Positions 27,401 through 38,400 of a DNA stretch of 64,000 bases are shown in pieces. Position 1 is the stretch's first letter, and each line of letters opens with the position of its first letter. The translations under genes and the position numbers were made by a program. The notes beneath the pieces were generated by a model that was given only the letters and a program-made list of their open reading frames with translations, ran no database searches and was not told the origin of the DNA. Source of the stretch: Branchiostoma belcheri (taxonomy: Eukaryota; Chordata; Leptocardii; Amphioxiformes; Branchiostomatidae); contig NW_017804065.1 of NCBI RefSeq assembly GCF_001625305.1, forward strand, positions 1,342,534 to 1,406,533. Direction: 5' to 3'.

Positions 27401-30400
27401 ACATGTGAGTAACAACTTTTCCCAGAAAACATGGGGAAGGAGCACTGCTGCCAAAGTCAACAGTCTTTGGGATGGGCAGAATGTCGTCTGAGTGCTATCA
27501 AGATGTCAGTTGTTTTTGATTATTTGTTGTGTGCCGGTATTTGTTCAAGTTCACAAGAATAACCAAGCAAGTCTCTAAGGAAGTGAGCATGACTCAAAGA
27601 GAATCTATTGGACAGGAAAAAGCTATTTCTTCATTTTCTTGCTATCCCAAAAGATTGTGTCACTGGTATGACGTCTAGATAATAAATAATTCAACATCAG
27701 AAACCCTAGTATGTTTTTGATGTTATTAAATATACTCAAATATTCTATATGATTATCAATTTAAAACTTAAATCTTACTGTTACATGTAACCATTCCCCA
27801 CAGTGCCCTTGGAGCGAACCCCCTGTACTGTGACTGTCACCTGGTCTGGTTGTCAGACTGGGTGAAGAAAGACTTCATCGAGCCAGGGATCGCCAAGTGT
27901 GCAGGACCAAAGCAAACCATGGCAGACAAACTCCTGCTCACTGCACCCTCACGCAACTTTGTGTGCTCTGGTATGTCATGGTGTACAGTACAAACATGTA
28001 CACTATATATTACTAGTATATACATGACATAAGTGCAAAATGTATAGGAATGTCATGAACCTGCATAATACATGATTGTGTTCTATCATGAGCCTTTCAA
28101 ATCATAATGACTTTAAAAATCTAATCACTGTTCCTTTGTCATGCTACCATGGATAACAAAGGGAAAAGTATGTATCAATCTACTTTCTTTTTCTTCAGTG
28201 TATTAACGTTAGAGATACTTGAGATATTATGTCTCTATCTGAATGTATACCATGTTCCCTTAATGACCAGTCCAGGTCAAGGGACTTGGTTCTTCATGTA
28301 ACAGTAGCAGGCAGGTAACTACATATAATAAGTCACAAACCAGAGGTAATTTGTACCTGTACAAAGTTGCTACAGTCCAGTTATATCCCTAACACCTCCC
28401 CCTCCCTTTCCCAGAGGAAGGCCCAGATTTGGAGATCCTGGCCAAGTGTGAGCCGTGTCTGTCTGGCCCGTGCCAGCACAACGGCACATGTGTGGAGGAC
28501 CCCGGTCTGTCCTATAGCTGCACCTGTCAGGAGGGCTTCACCGGCAGGAACTGTGAAACTATCCTGAATGAGTGCTTCACCTTCCCATGTAAGAACGGAG
28601 GAACCTGCCACAAGATGGAGGAGGGGTTCAGGTACGTCTTACAAAAATGTACAGGGTTTCCAGTAGGCTTTTACACTGTAGCAGCACAAAGGGGTCACAA
28701 TGAAGCAGCATAACTTTCAACATTCAACTTGTCTTTTGTCATGTCGTCTTTGTGACAAACCAGTATGTGTACCTCCCAGAATACATGGCTGTCTCCTAGC
28801 ATGCACAACTTTCTTCCAGCACGCATGACTGTCATGTGAGGTTTCTAAGTTTCTGTTTTCTTCCCTCCCAGATGTGACTGTGTGGAGGGTTTTGAGGGCG
28901 ATGTTTGTGAGGTAAACGTGGACGACTGTGTGGAACACATGTGTATGAACAACGGCTCCTGTGTGGACGGGAGTTGACGGCTACCTGTGCAAGTGCGTGC
29001 CGGGATATGCCGGCCACTACTGCGAACGAGAGGTCGACTTCTGTGACCCTGGGAAGAACCCATGTGAGAATGATGGGAAATGCATCAGTGAGGAAGAAAT
29101 GTACAGGTCAGTAGACATTCAACATGTTGTTAAGGTTTCAATTCTCTAGTCCCAAAACCCACAAGTGATTGTTGCAACCTTTGTCCTGTTAATTTGTACA
29201 ATGTATACGAATATCTAGTTGCTGTGCAATGTGTAGTCTGTTCCTATAAAGGAAAACTTAGTACTTCTCTGATGTTTCAAGCAACTAACAAAAAGCCCTT
29301 TTCTTCCAGATGTGAATGTGTCCAGGGCTGGACAGGTGAGAACTGTACTGAGAACATCAATGACTGTGTTGAGCACAAGTGTGAGAATGGGGGGAAGTGT
29401 ATGGACGGGGTGGATGAGTACACCTGCCTGTGTCCTGAGGGGTTCAGCGGAGTCTACTGCGAGGTCACGCCGGTCATCATCCCCCGCACCAGCCCCTCGC
29501 CAGTACCACGACTGTCGGAACGGCGCACAGTGCATCGACCAGGACGGCACATTTGGCTGTCAGTGCAAGCCTGGATACAAGGGGTCACGCTGTGAGAACC
29601 TAACCAGTGTGTCCTACATCACCAAGAATACCTACACCCAGTTCCCTACCCTGAAAAATCACCCGCATGCCAACATCACAATGGTAGTGGCCACAGATCA
29701 GGACAACGGCATTCTCCTCTACAACGGGATCATTGACCACATCGCGGTGGAGTTGTTCCGAGGTCGCGTGCGGGTGAGCTACGACGTGGGGAACTACCCT
29801 GGCTCCACCATCTACAGCTACCAGACCGTGAACGACGGGAGATACCACACCATCGAGCTCATCGCAGCAAACCAAATGGTGAACTTGAGTGTTGACCATG
29901 AAGAAGCCAAGAGCATGGTGAACACGGGTCTGAATGAGCAGCTGAACCTGATCACTCCCTTGTACATCGGCGGGATGCCACAAGACGTCAACGCACAGGC
30001 TGTCAAGGACTGGCACGTCAGGAACGGAACCAGTTTCCACGGTAGGCAGTTCTGCTGGAATGTTCTCTCTCCCAGTACACACTTTACATTTGTTTGGAGT
30101 GTCCAAACTTTAACATATCACAGACTTATTAGTGGTACAATACTTAATATACAAAATGTAATTGATTAGGTACATGTACATGTACATTGTTTTGCCTGCC
30201 ATGTTACACGAAGTAGCACTTGTAGCAACCCAATATTCTGTTCTGCTGACTCACTGTGGTCTGAAGTACTGACATGCCATCCTGCCCCTCACCAGGCTGT
30301 ATCCAGAGTCTCACCATCAATGATATGGAGGTGAACTTTGATGGGGGGCCTGGTGGTGGAGGGGGTTGTCCCAGGGTGTGGGGAGGACAAGCCCGACCCC

Positions 30401-33400
30401 TGCCAGTCCAACCTGTGTAAACATGGCACCTGTCGAGCCCTGAGCGACGTGAGCTACTCCTGCGACTGTGACAAGGGATTTACAGGTAAGACTGGGAGAG
30501 TTTGGGAGAGGGATAGTGTGTTCTTTGGGCTGTGTTATATACAGCTATAACTTTCACCTTTGCAGTGGTTAAAATTTAAAGAAACTGCTGTCTACATGAA
30601 GGTTGTTTGGGCCCTTACTTGCAAACTCTACAATATAGACAGCTGATACTGCAGGCATTTTTGCAGCATTATGATTGAACTCCTTGTTAACAGGGACATA
30701 GCACACTATTTTGATCAGCACCTGACAGATACATGTACATGTATGTTCCCCACCCCAGCTAACCATCCCCTCATTTTCTTTTATTTTGCAACTTGGATCC
30801 CTTATAAACCAACAACTTGTAGCTTAAACCAGCAGCTACATATAGGCTTGTAGTGAAAGTAACACCTTACAGTAAGTTGCCAGCTAACCTGCAGTTCTGT
30901 GCTCCACCGCTAGGAGCGCTGTGTGAGGAGAAGGAGCCAGACCCATGTGAGGGTCACAGGTGCTTGCATGGCACATGCAAGGTGGTGGATGAGAGCAGCT
31001 ACATGTGTGACTGTGAGCGAGGGTACACAGGTATGCAAGCACAAGCTGTAACAGTAACCACTCGTACACAGACAAATCCCTAATCCATACAAATTTAAAG
31101 TTAGGTACTTACATGTTCTCACACAATCCTTGGTTGACCCTTAAACTTAACAAAGGCTAAAAGTTAACATGACCGGAACTGGACAGAGTGATTTTTGTGT
31201 TCAGAATGTAAGAAGGCATGGAAAACATACAGTCAGACTGTACTACAGTAACATGCATGGCAGGTGCATGGACCTGTTGGATTGTAATGCAATGACTGGA
31301 TGGATAACTTTAAAGTGCATCTCCATCAACAATATCAAGTTGTACTTTGAAGCAGTATTGAGCATGTTTAGATAAACCCTGTTGTGTTTCCTCCCCTCCC
31401 AGGCTTGACCTGTGAGCACAAGGCTGACCCGTGTGAGTCCCACAGATGTGTGCACGGGGAGTGCCAAGCTGTGGACAACTTTGAGTACACCTGCCAGTGC
31501 AAACCTGGCTACTCCGGCCCACTCTGCGATCAAAGTAAGTCTACTGACTACAGATGTGTAGGACTACTGCAAAACCTACAAACCATGGAAGACATGCCAC
31601 CTTTTCTTATCATGTGTAACACAACATTGGAAAACTTTGGATTAGATTTAAAAAAAGCACATACAGAAGGTTCAAGGTTTTTATGGTCACAAATTTTTCC
31701 CAATAATAGGAAGAGACCACCTCAGCTTAGTTTGTCCCATCACGTGGAAACATTTGACATTCTACAAATTAGAGGAAATGTCAGAGTTTCATTGATGTAA
31801 CATCTGTAACCAAAGCCTTTGATGTGAAGGCTGATAATGAACTAAAGATTGAAGAAAAATAACCTGCTAAGCATGAGAGGGAATGAGCTGGAAGCTCTGC
31901 TAGCGTAATGATGGTTTATACTTAATAAAGTACTAGTGCTAGTGAAGGATAGCTGTCCTAGTGTTAAGCACCGGGGAATGCATGTTTGAGGCTAAGGTGC
32001 TAGAACTGTGCATGGACTTGATAAACAAATGCCATGTTTGTGTTGGGTGCACTTTACTAATGGGTGCTCTTTGACTCTCCCCCCTCCCCCTCCACGTCTG
32101 TAGTTGTTGCAAAGGAGGGAGTTGGTCTTGACGAGCCCGCAAATGGTAAGAGAAAAAAAGACACTGGCCATACTGACATGTCAGCTCATGTGTGAGGACC
32201 ATGCCCTTATAAAGACAGTACACAATACTAGTAGTTTCAGCTCACAGTAGGCAGTTTCAGTGGTCTGAACAATGTTCTAACAAGTGCAGGTTAATTCCCA
32301 GGGTGTTTTAGTCAACAGTACAACTTGTTATAGAAGGCACAAGTAAGGACAGGCCCAGGGTTCACAATCATTTAAGCAGCCATATAACTCATGAAGTATT
32401 TCAATCACACTGAACTGCATTAGTGAACACACAGTTACATGTACCACTAAGACTTCTACATTTTATAGCAATTAAGTAAATATTTCGGACATACATATCT
32501 CCCTACCAGCAGTTTGGGGACTACAACAGCTAGACAAGCCTTGTACTGTCTGCTTAAGACAGCAGAGTCTAAATCAGGGTGTGACCAGTTGGTGACAGAA
32601 ACTGTAGGACCTCCAGACTTCCTGATAACCAGAACATTAGTCATTGCACAGACCGGTGCTACAGGCAGGAAATTTATGTAGAATGTAAAGGACATGGTTC
32701 TCATACATGGCTGACTTCCCATCCCTCATGCTAATCAGCCTGACCTCCATCCATACAGGCCAACAACAAACTTTACTACTAACCCCCCATAGGGAACACT
32801 AGTCAAAGTAACTCATAGCAGAGGTACAGCTAACAAACCACTTAGGAAATATGTTAACCTTTAATATACCGACTGTGACTTCAGTTGATGATGCAACATG
32901 AATGATTGTGGACCTCTTAACAGTTTGGGTTTCAATGCTCTTCACTTTAACCACTCATTACTTATTACTTTTGTCACAGACATGAGCTCAGTAGCAAAAT
33001 CAAATATGTTTAGCATACTACATTTTTGTGAGGGTCAATCCCAGTCAATATGTAGGTTCTGTTCGTGAAATGCTCCAGTAACCACCTGTTTGCATGTACA
33101 CGTTTGACTATCTTCTTCCTGAGAAAAGCCTTATAGCTTCCTTTTTCTTCTACAGGCTACTTTACATCAAACACAAACCCACAATATTTGTGAGGTGAGA
33201 GAAAAAGAAAGCCAAATGTTAAATTGGCTGAAGAAAGAATAGATGGGACTATTATACATTATGAACACTTACAGAGCACCAGACTCCATATGGGAACTTT
33301 TTTCAATCTGTATTTAATAACTGAATGTTCCTTTGTCCCCCTCTTCAGCTGACCTTCGCTGTGCCAGCGAGCGGTTCCGGGAGTATATCGAGGTCGTCCA

Positions 33401-33587
33401 AGGTCTGTCTGTCTGCCGCAGCCGAAAAAGAGTGGGGAATGTCCGCTGTAGCGGGCTCTGCTCCAACGGACTCTGCTGTAAACCAACGAGGTTCAAATCC
33501 CGGCGGACCAGAGTCTACTGCCCAGACGGAACAAGTTTCAAGCAGGGATGGACGAGAGTTCTGGAGTGTGGATGCCAGGAATGCTAA
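4893..33587 (+). CDS. SLIT: Slit guidance ligand, 3' three quarters of the gene
   Basis: Slit is a large secreted ligand of Robo receptors that repels growing axons and migrating cells. I read 29 coding exons with matching phases: D2 LRR (8), D3 (7), D4 (6), then EGF1-6 and laminin G, EGF7-9, a microexon and the cystine knot. Domain order and spacing match vertebrate Slit1-3, including nine EGF domains. The start codon, signal peptide and D1 are outside the window. Nearly all LRR exons are 72 bases and split the repeats at the same phase, so each exon encodes one repeat. The gene ends in TAA at 33585-33587 and converges on ZCCHC4. Three exons (28872-29106, 29310-30041, 30296-30485) are each one base too long for their phases. 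Identification is very secure. Confidence 0.97.
5653..5837. repeat. Imperfect palindrome in a SLIT intron
   Basis: The left arm at 5653-5672 (CTGCATGTGCATTGTTCTGG) pairs with the right arm at 5818-5837 with a two-base offset. The inner sequence also shows weak mirror pairing (CATGTGTACACT against AGTGTACACACAG). It resembles a decayed short palindromic transposon, with no coding content. Confidence 0.4.
6791..6983. repeat. Palindromic MITE-like repeat in a SLIT intron
   Basis: Arms of about 50-60 bases fold back on each other. GGCCAGCTCC at 6820-6829 pairs perfectly with GGAGCTGGCC at 6947-6956, CCAACATG with CATGTTGG nearby, and the outer TTTCCAGGGC with GCCCAGGAAA. It begins about 140 bases after the duplicated LRR exon. 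A small non-autonomous DNA transposon is the likeliest origin. Confidence 0.5.
9047..9125. repeat. Microsatellite: (TG)n then (GAGT)n/(GAGC)n
   Basis: A run of TG dinucleotides passes into GAGT and GAGC tetranucleotides, starting about 45 bases after the donor site of the LRR exon at 8932-9003. Confidence 0.95.
14350..14531. repeat. Imperfect direct duplication
   Basis: Two copies about 105 bases apart share TTTACATCTTTATA near the left end and GACCTCAGCTTG near the right end, with GGCTTG-GGTCTG between them. The second copy is shorter. Confidence 0.6.
18560..18600 (+). repeat. tRNA-like B-box fragment, possible SINE remnant
   Basis: GGTTCGAATCCC at 18576-18587 is a perfect polymerase III B box. 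The flanks do not form a tRNA T stem and no clear A box is seen, so this is at best the decayed head of a tRNA-derived SINE inside the intron between Slit D2 and D3. Confidence 0.25.
19042..24118 (+). CDS. SLIT: SLIT exons: LRR domain D3
   Basis: Exons are 19042-19195 (N-cap, [14 protein letters not shown]), 19326-19400, 19574-19645, 20667-20738, 22354-22425, 23659-23730 and 23955-24118 (C-cap, [16 protein letters not shown] through [12 protein letters not shown]). There are five LRR units between the caps, the same number as in vertebrate D3, so the extra repeat in D2 is specific to that domain. Phases are consistent throughout. The introns of 1-2 kb between the repeats hold no recognised gene. 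Confidence 0.93.
22800..22945 (+). repeat. Possible tRNA-derived SINE remnant
   Basis: GGTTCAAAGCC at 22838-22848 resembles a B box, and a TGGTACAGTG stretch upstream could be a worn A box. The following block GAGATTACC plus GACAGAC recurs in degenerate form near 12222-12273, which suggests a dispersed family. The identification is weak. Confidence 0.25.
23010..23057. repeat. Tandem duplication, about 24 bases
   Basis: Two adjacent copies of TCAAGGAT followed by TTTCATAAGTCCCAT, differing by one base in length, in a Slit D3 intron. Confidence 0.8.
24381..27970 (+). CDS. SLIT: SLIT exons: LRR domain D4
   Basis: Exons are 24381-24513 (N-cap, [14 protein letters not shown]), 24707-24772, 25662-25733, 26383-26454, 27333-27404 and 27804-27970 (C-cap, [16 protein letters not shown], then PGIAKCAGP and [10 protein letters not shown]). 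D4 mediates dimerisation and heparan sulphate contacts in known Slits. The unit count equals that of vertebrate D4. The exon at 24707 is 66 bases, one codon shorter than the human unit. Confidence 0.93.
25153..25230. repeat. Partial tandem repeat, 47-base period
   Basis: GCTATGCCTGCAG followed by TGAGGCTAATACA occurs at 25153 and again at 25200, in a D4 intron. Confidence 0.75.
25853..25955. promoter_or_regulatory. Cluster of three CCAAT motifs in a SLIT intron
   Basis: CCAAT at 25853-25857 and ATTGG at 25916-25920 and 25951-25955 lie within 103 bases. AACCAATCACAG and CTGTGATTGGT at the two ends form an inverted repeat. This could be an internal NF-Y-type promoter or simply a worn palindromic repeat. 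Confidence 0.25.
28415..31534 (+). CDS. SLIT: SLIT exons: EGF1-6, laminin G, EGF7-9
   Basis: Exons are 28415-28631, 28872-29106, 29310-30041, 30296-30485, 30914-31030 and 31403-31534. They encode six EGF-like domains, one laminin G domain (starting near LTSVSYI, ending near VVPGCGED) and three more EGF domains ([24 protein letters not shown]). The known proteolytic site of vertebrate Slit2 between EGF5 and EGF6 (VLPR/TSP) is matched by VIIPRTSP near 29470-29494. Phase arithmetic shows one extra base in each of three exons: a G in 28969-28971, a C at about 29498 and a G in 30343-30348. Removing each restores the conserved EGF or laminin reading. Consensus error is the likeliest cause. Confidence 0.93.
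32104..32145 (+). CDS. SLIT: SLIT 42-base in-frame microexon
   Basis: A pyrimidine-rich acceptor ending TCTGTAG and a donor ATG/GTAAGA bracket 42 bases that encode about [13 protein letters not shown]. The exon enters and leaves in phase 1, so the flanking EGF9 and cystine-knot exons join in frame with or without it. Vertebrate Slits go almost directly from EGF9 to the knot, so this spacer is unusual. It may be a cassette exon. Support is splice-site quality plus phase only. Confidence 0.55.
33349..33587 (+). CDS. SLIT: SLIT terminal exon: cystine knot (CTCK)
   Basis: The last exon encodes the C-terminal cystine knot that ends all Slit proteins, from [14 protein letters not shown] through [11 protein letters not shown] to LECGCQEC and a TAA stop. 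Cysteine spacing follows the human pattern (CRGGCAGGQCC, VVKCGC). A stretch within it matches a tRNA B box (GGTTCAAATCCC) by chance. Confidence 0.96.
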
Positions 33588-35293
33588 AGTCTTTTCTTCC
33601 TAAAGTATAAAGAAATGACATGGACTGGACAAAATAGATGTGTTGAGTCTGTCACTGTAAAAAGAGGAATTATAAGATGACCAGGTGGAGAGGTCCACAC
33701 TGTGAGCCAGAGGACCTCATGTATATGCAAGAGATTTCTGTTTGGGCAAGGAAACCAAGCCATTACCTCATTTCATAATGATTTGCTTCGTAAATATTGT
33801 GGGAACTTAAGATTCTCAAGAAGAGGGCTGGATTCTACTTAGCTTTCTTTCACATGTGAGTTTAGAGCATTCCTGGCAGCAGCCATAAAACCTGCCAAGT
33901 CTAGGGAGGTTTCAAGATTTCAGTCAAGACTGGAGAGCAGAGGGACAAAAGGGCAGACAAATTAGCCAAGACTTGGACCTGTATATAGTACTAGTTGGCA
34001 CGTCAGTTGGTGTATTTAGTATATGCTACATTAATTTTGGCAAGTTTGGTGAAACCAACTTGGATGTGTGGATAACAGACAAGTTCTGCTAATCATGGAA
34101 TGCATGGGAATTGTGGAGAAAATCATGTTTCATATATTCCTTGTGATGACTGTGTTAGACAGGACGTCCTGGTTGGGATGTCCATAGTTGCAGCAGGCTG
34201 TATTTAAGGCAATTATGCTTTGTTGCTTCTAGTTCCAGAGGGGGTGGTTGGAACAGCTCTGTCAGACTTATTCGACACAGGTTGTACAGGGAACAAAATT
34301 AATATAGATAACGTTACATGGATTGCTTAAGTCACTGCATCTGGGGCAACTATAAAACTAGTCACAAGTTGTTGGAACAGAACTGCATAATAGTTTCATG
34401 GAATAAAACTGCATGTTAGCCATGAACACTCCATCCACACTGCAACACTACCCTCTGTGTGCAATAAGTCTGACATAGGCTGTGAAATATGATGTCTCAT
34501 TGTAATATATGGGTTTTCAGTGTTTGAAAAATAATGGTGACGATTATGAGTGATCCTCCTAAAATGTAACAAATTAGTGATTGAGTCGTCAAAATCCCAG
34601 CATCAGAGGTTGTCAGTATTATTGATTAATCTGTGTATAACAAACCACAGGGCAAACTTATTTTATATTCCTGTTATTTATTCTGTGGTCATTATTTTTG
34701 TACCAGTTGGTTTAGTGTTTGTCATCCCTGTAGAATGTTGCTGCCAACAATGTGAAAACACTTATGTATGTAACAGTGTCGACTGTAGGAAAATTCTAGA
34801 TATATAAGTTATACATATTATATATATATATACACGGAACACAAACTTCATTTGATATTCCATGTGTATAATAGGATGTCTTTACTAAGGTTGGATGCCA
34901 TTGAATTTCTTGTACATTTGTTAACCAATCTTTGTGTGTGGATGACGGGCACAAAAAAGTTGCTGTGGCCACAGTGTATCATTGTGTAGTATCCAAGCTT
35001 TGTATGTTTAGCCGTACAACACAAACAGATGTTTCTTCAATGTGAGCATGTCTTGGCATGGCACCAGTACACGTAACATACACTTAACAATGTAGGAAAC
35101 ATTTCCTGATCTTAATGGAAACATTTACATGTAAAGTGCTGCATTGTAAAGACAAATTAGCATGATGTTAGGCTGCTACAATGCTGGACAAAGTTTGTCT
35201 GCCAGACAGAAACAAAGTCCCGATGTGGACATGTTGTACAAATGGTTGTAGGTCTTAACGTTGAAAATCTAGCATTAACTTGCAATGGAGATT

Positions 35294-35299
35294 TTTATT
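35294..35299 (-). promoter_or_regulatory. ZCCHC4: ZCCHC4 poly(A) signal
   Basis: AATAAA on the minus strand, 115 bases past the ZCCHC4 stop codon. It is the nearest canonical signal I could find. Confidence 0.5.
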
Positions 35300-35328
35300 G
35301 TATTTATCACTATTATGCCACATAAATC

Positions 35329-35334
35329 AATAAA
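35329..35334 (+). promoter_or_regulatory. SLIT: SLIT poly(A) signal
   Basis: AATAAA on the plus strand, about 1.74 kb after the Slit stop. It sits 30 bases beyond the opposite-strand ZCCHC4 signal. Confidence 0.55.
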
Positions 35335-35413
35335 TTATAAAACCTGATGCCAAGTCTTGACATCTTGCTTATATCACAATGAATAAATCTGACCTTCACA
35401 TAAGGTAGTTATT

Positions 35414-38400
35414 TCAAAAGGTCGTCTGTTTCCCTTGTTGTCTGTTGCCCTGCTTCCATTTCCCCTTGACATTCTGTTTTTTGAACTTTTGTTTCTGTTC
35501 CAAAGTCCTTTTCTTACCTGGCTGAGCTGCTTCATTGTTACCTTCCCTCTTCCTTTTTCTCTTGCCTGACTTCCTAAAAGGAGATAAACATTCCATTAGT
35601 TGCATGTACCGGTACATGCAGAATTGATTGAAAATATAAACCAGACTTTGCTTTAAAAAATGGCAAAATGAAGACCCTGGAGTCAGATCAAAACCAGTTT
35701 CAAATTTGTCACTCAAAAACATCCACAGCAATGGAAAAAGTCAGCACTGTACATGGGAATCTTGTTATGGAATGGAAGGTCATTCAGCACCAAGGAGGGG
35801 GCAGTCAAAGGAAACTTGTATCGGAAGTCATGTAAGAGAATAAAAGCAAGTGAACCCAGGTGATTTGATTCCTGTTAAGAACAGGAGTAATTATTGTAAA
35901 CCCGGTAACAATTCTACTGTCTATAGTGTAGTCAGCCTACCTCTCTGCCCCAGAGTACCTCTCCTCTGAAAATCTCTGTGGACACTCCCTCCTCTTGTGC
36001 TCGGGGTGGCCACAGATGTAGCAGCCGCCCAGGTGCTGTGTCTGGCTACAAACGTGGTCTCTGGGCTCACAGCGACGGCAGGACTCACAGTGAGACCATG
36101 CTGGGGGGTGGGGATAAAGGCCAAGGTAAAGGTTTCACATCAAGTAGAAAGGTAGATCTGATGATCCTACCCTTTTGTGACAACTTCTTAACCACTTACC
36201 TGAGGCTTCCTACCCATTAAGAAAATCCAAAATATATACACGTCCTGCTTTGCAAATTATACATTTTACTTTTGAAAGCAAACAATTTTGAGCACATGTC
36301 CTAAATTTAATTTCAAGGCCATATCTTACATAGGAAGTGCATTCAACATGCATGCTGAGGGATATGCTGCCCTTGTATATCCATCTGTAGGTGTCATTTC
36401 TACATAAACTTATCACTTTAACAAATTACAGATTTTTGAGAGAGATGGACTGTACCTGGCTTCACACACTTCTGGCACAGGTCACAGTGCACATACGTTC
36501 TGCCATCCTAGGAAACAGGACATGTTGATGTCATCTATTCCATACACCGTGATGAAATATAACTAGAATGTGAAGTTCAATGTCACTAATGTTTTTTTAT
36601 AATCATTACACATGTGAACCTTATAATCTGATTCAGAAGGTTTATTGAATTCCATTACCAATGGCTAAAATATGTTTTTCTCAATTGACATAGTTGAGTG
36701 GTGACCTCAGCATACATCATCATGCCAGGAGGCACAGTCAGCAGTCCATAGCAACTGTGCTGTTTACCTCCCTTCTCACATCCATCACTGGAGAGGGGTC
36801 AGACTCACAGATAAAGTCCTGACAAGGCTGGCCAGCCATGGTTAATGAGAAGGAGCCCTGTGCCTTAGCAACACAGGCTTACCTTGGAGGTACAGCAGTT
36901 GCACTTTTGGCAGTGTCTATTCTCTGGGGCCACATATCTTCGGCAGAGGTCACAGAATCTGTGGGAAAAGCAAACACACATTAGGAAAACTGTAGTTCCC
37001 TTTTGTCTGGCCTGAACTTGTGAACTTTTGATACCCCAAGGACATTACTCATAGGAAGTACCATTCACTTTTGTACTCTGGCAGATTTCTATTCAGTAGT
37101 GGGGCCAAATCTCATTAGAACTATGAACCGGAAACTTGAGGTAAATATTGACAGAATTGATTGATCTTGGTCTCATTATTCTAAGTTTTAATTCTAGAAA
37201 TTCATAAAAGGGCAATTCAAAATCATTTCCACAATTTACCAGTAGATACAGCCCTTGAACCAAGGTACATGTAGATATAGAAATGTACATGTTTTGTCAC
37301 TATCTCTTTGTTGTTAAATCCAATTCGTGAATGCATTGATGAAATTTAAATTTGTCATTGTAAAAAATGACTGCACAAGGTCTGTTCCAGCTGCTGTGAG
37401 AAAATCCCTAACTTTTCTTTAGAAGTGACGAATGTGCAGCTAAGACAGTCATTGGCTTCTGCCTAACTATACAGTAGTGACTACTAGTATGCAGTGACTA
37501 ACCCATGTTTAAATATAACTCACTTATCTATTTGTCTGTGTTCTACACAGTGCTTCAGTTTCTTCTGCCTGCTGTGAAATTATTGTGTTAACTAAAAAGT
37601 CCAAAGTTTCATGCGGTACAGTCAGTAATCCACGGGTCTGAACTGTAAAAGCCATTCTGAACACACATAACCAGCTGTAACCAAGCCAAACATCCAGTTG
37701 TCATCTGATCCAAGGATCCTAGCCTAGTTTTAAACACAATTCTCTGCTATTTCTCTACAATTCAGGACTGCTACTGCACTTGCACTCGACCCTGTTGCAG
37801 CTGGATCTGACTCTGTGCCAATCACAGTACAAGTTGAACAGATGTTGGGTGAGGTAGGGATGGTATTATGGGGGCTAGGCAGGGATCGGGAATGTGGAGG
37901 TTATGATATGATATCCCATGAAACAAGATCCAGCCCCTGCTTATGGCCAGGCAGAGTCATGTGTACCAAATGTGGCACAGCAATGTCACCATGTGTGTCA
38001 GTGTGTCATACAAGGTACACAGATAACAATGTTGACACAGAAAACATGGGATATCGTGTTGACATACAAAACATGTGTATTCCCAAAAGGTAGCATGGTT
38101 TCTTTCAGGAGCTGTCTATAGATTTAGTAGTACAGTATTATTATGAGCTACAATTATACACTTTTTGGAGAGAAAGCTGACTTTCAAAAATATGGATGGC
38201 TTGAGGTGTAAAAATGCATGAATCGTGCCCTGGAAAAAAGTTTGTGAAAAAGGTACTGTAACTATTGGTAGACATAAAAGTTGTTTTACATTGTTGCAGC
38301 TTTCTAAATGAAGAAAAGACAACCATTTCTACACATTCTTTCATCTATTAATATTAGATTTTAGCAAGAACAGAAGTTTGAAAATTCCATTCGAAATTTG

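Larger units (their letters stand above)
33588..35350 (+). other. SLIT: SLIT 3' untranslated region
   Basis: About 1.76 kb of AT-rich sequence without coding signal runs from the stop codon to the first good AATAAA. It contains a TATATA run near 34819-34830. The end is inferred from the poly(A) signal. Confidence 0.6.

Noticed and set aside
29600-30106. 168-codon open frame on the minus strand
   Set aside because: It is an antisense shadow of the Slit laminin G exon, which has clear homology on the plus strand.
33488-33503. tRNA B-box match GGTTCAAATCCC
   Set aside because: It lies inside the conserved cystine-knot coding exon of Slit and has no A box or cloverleaf.
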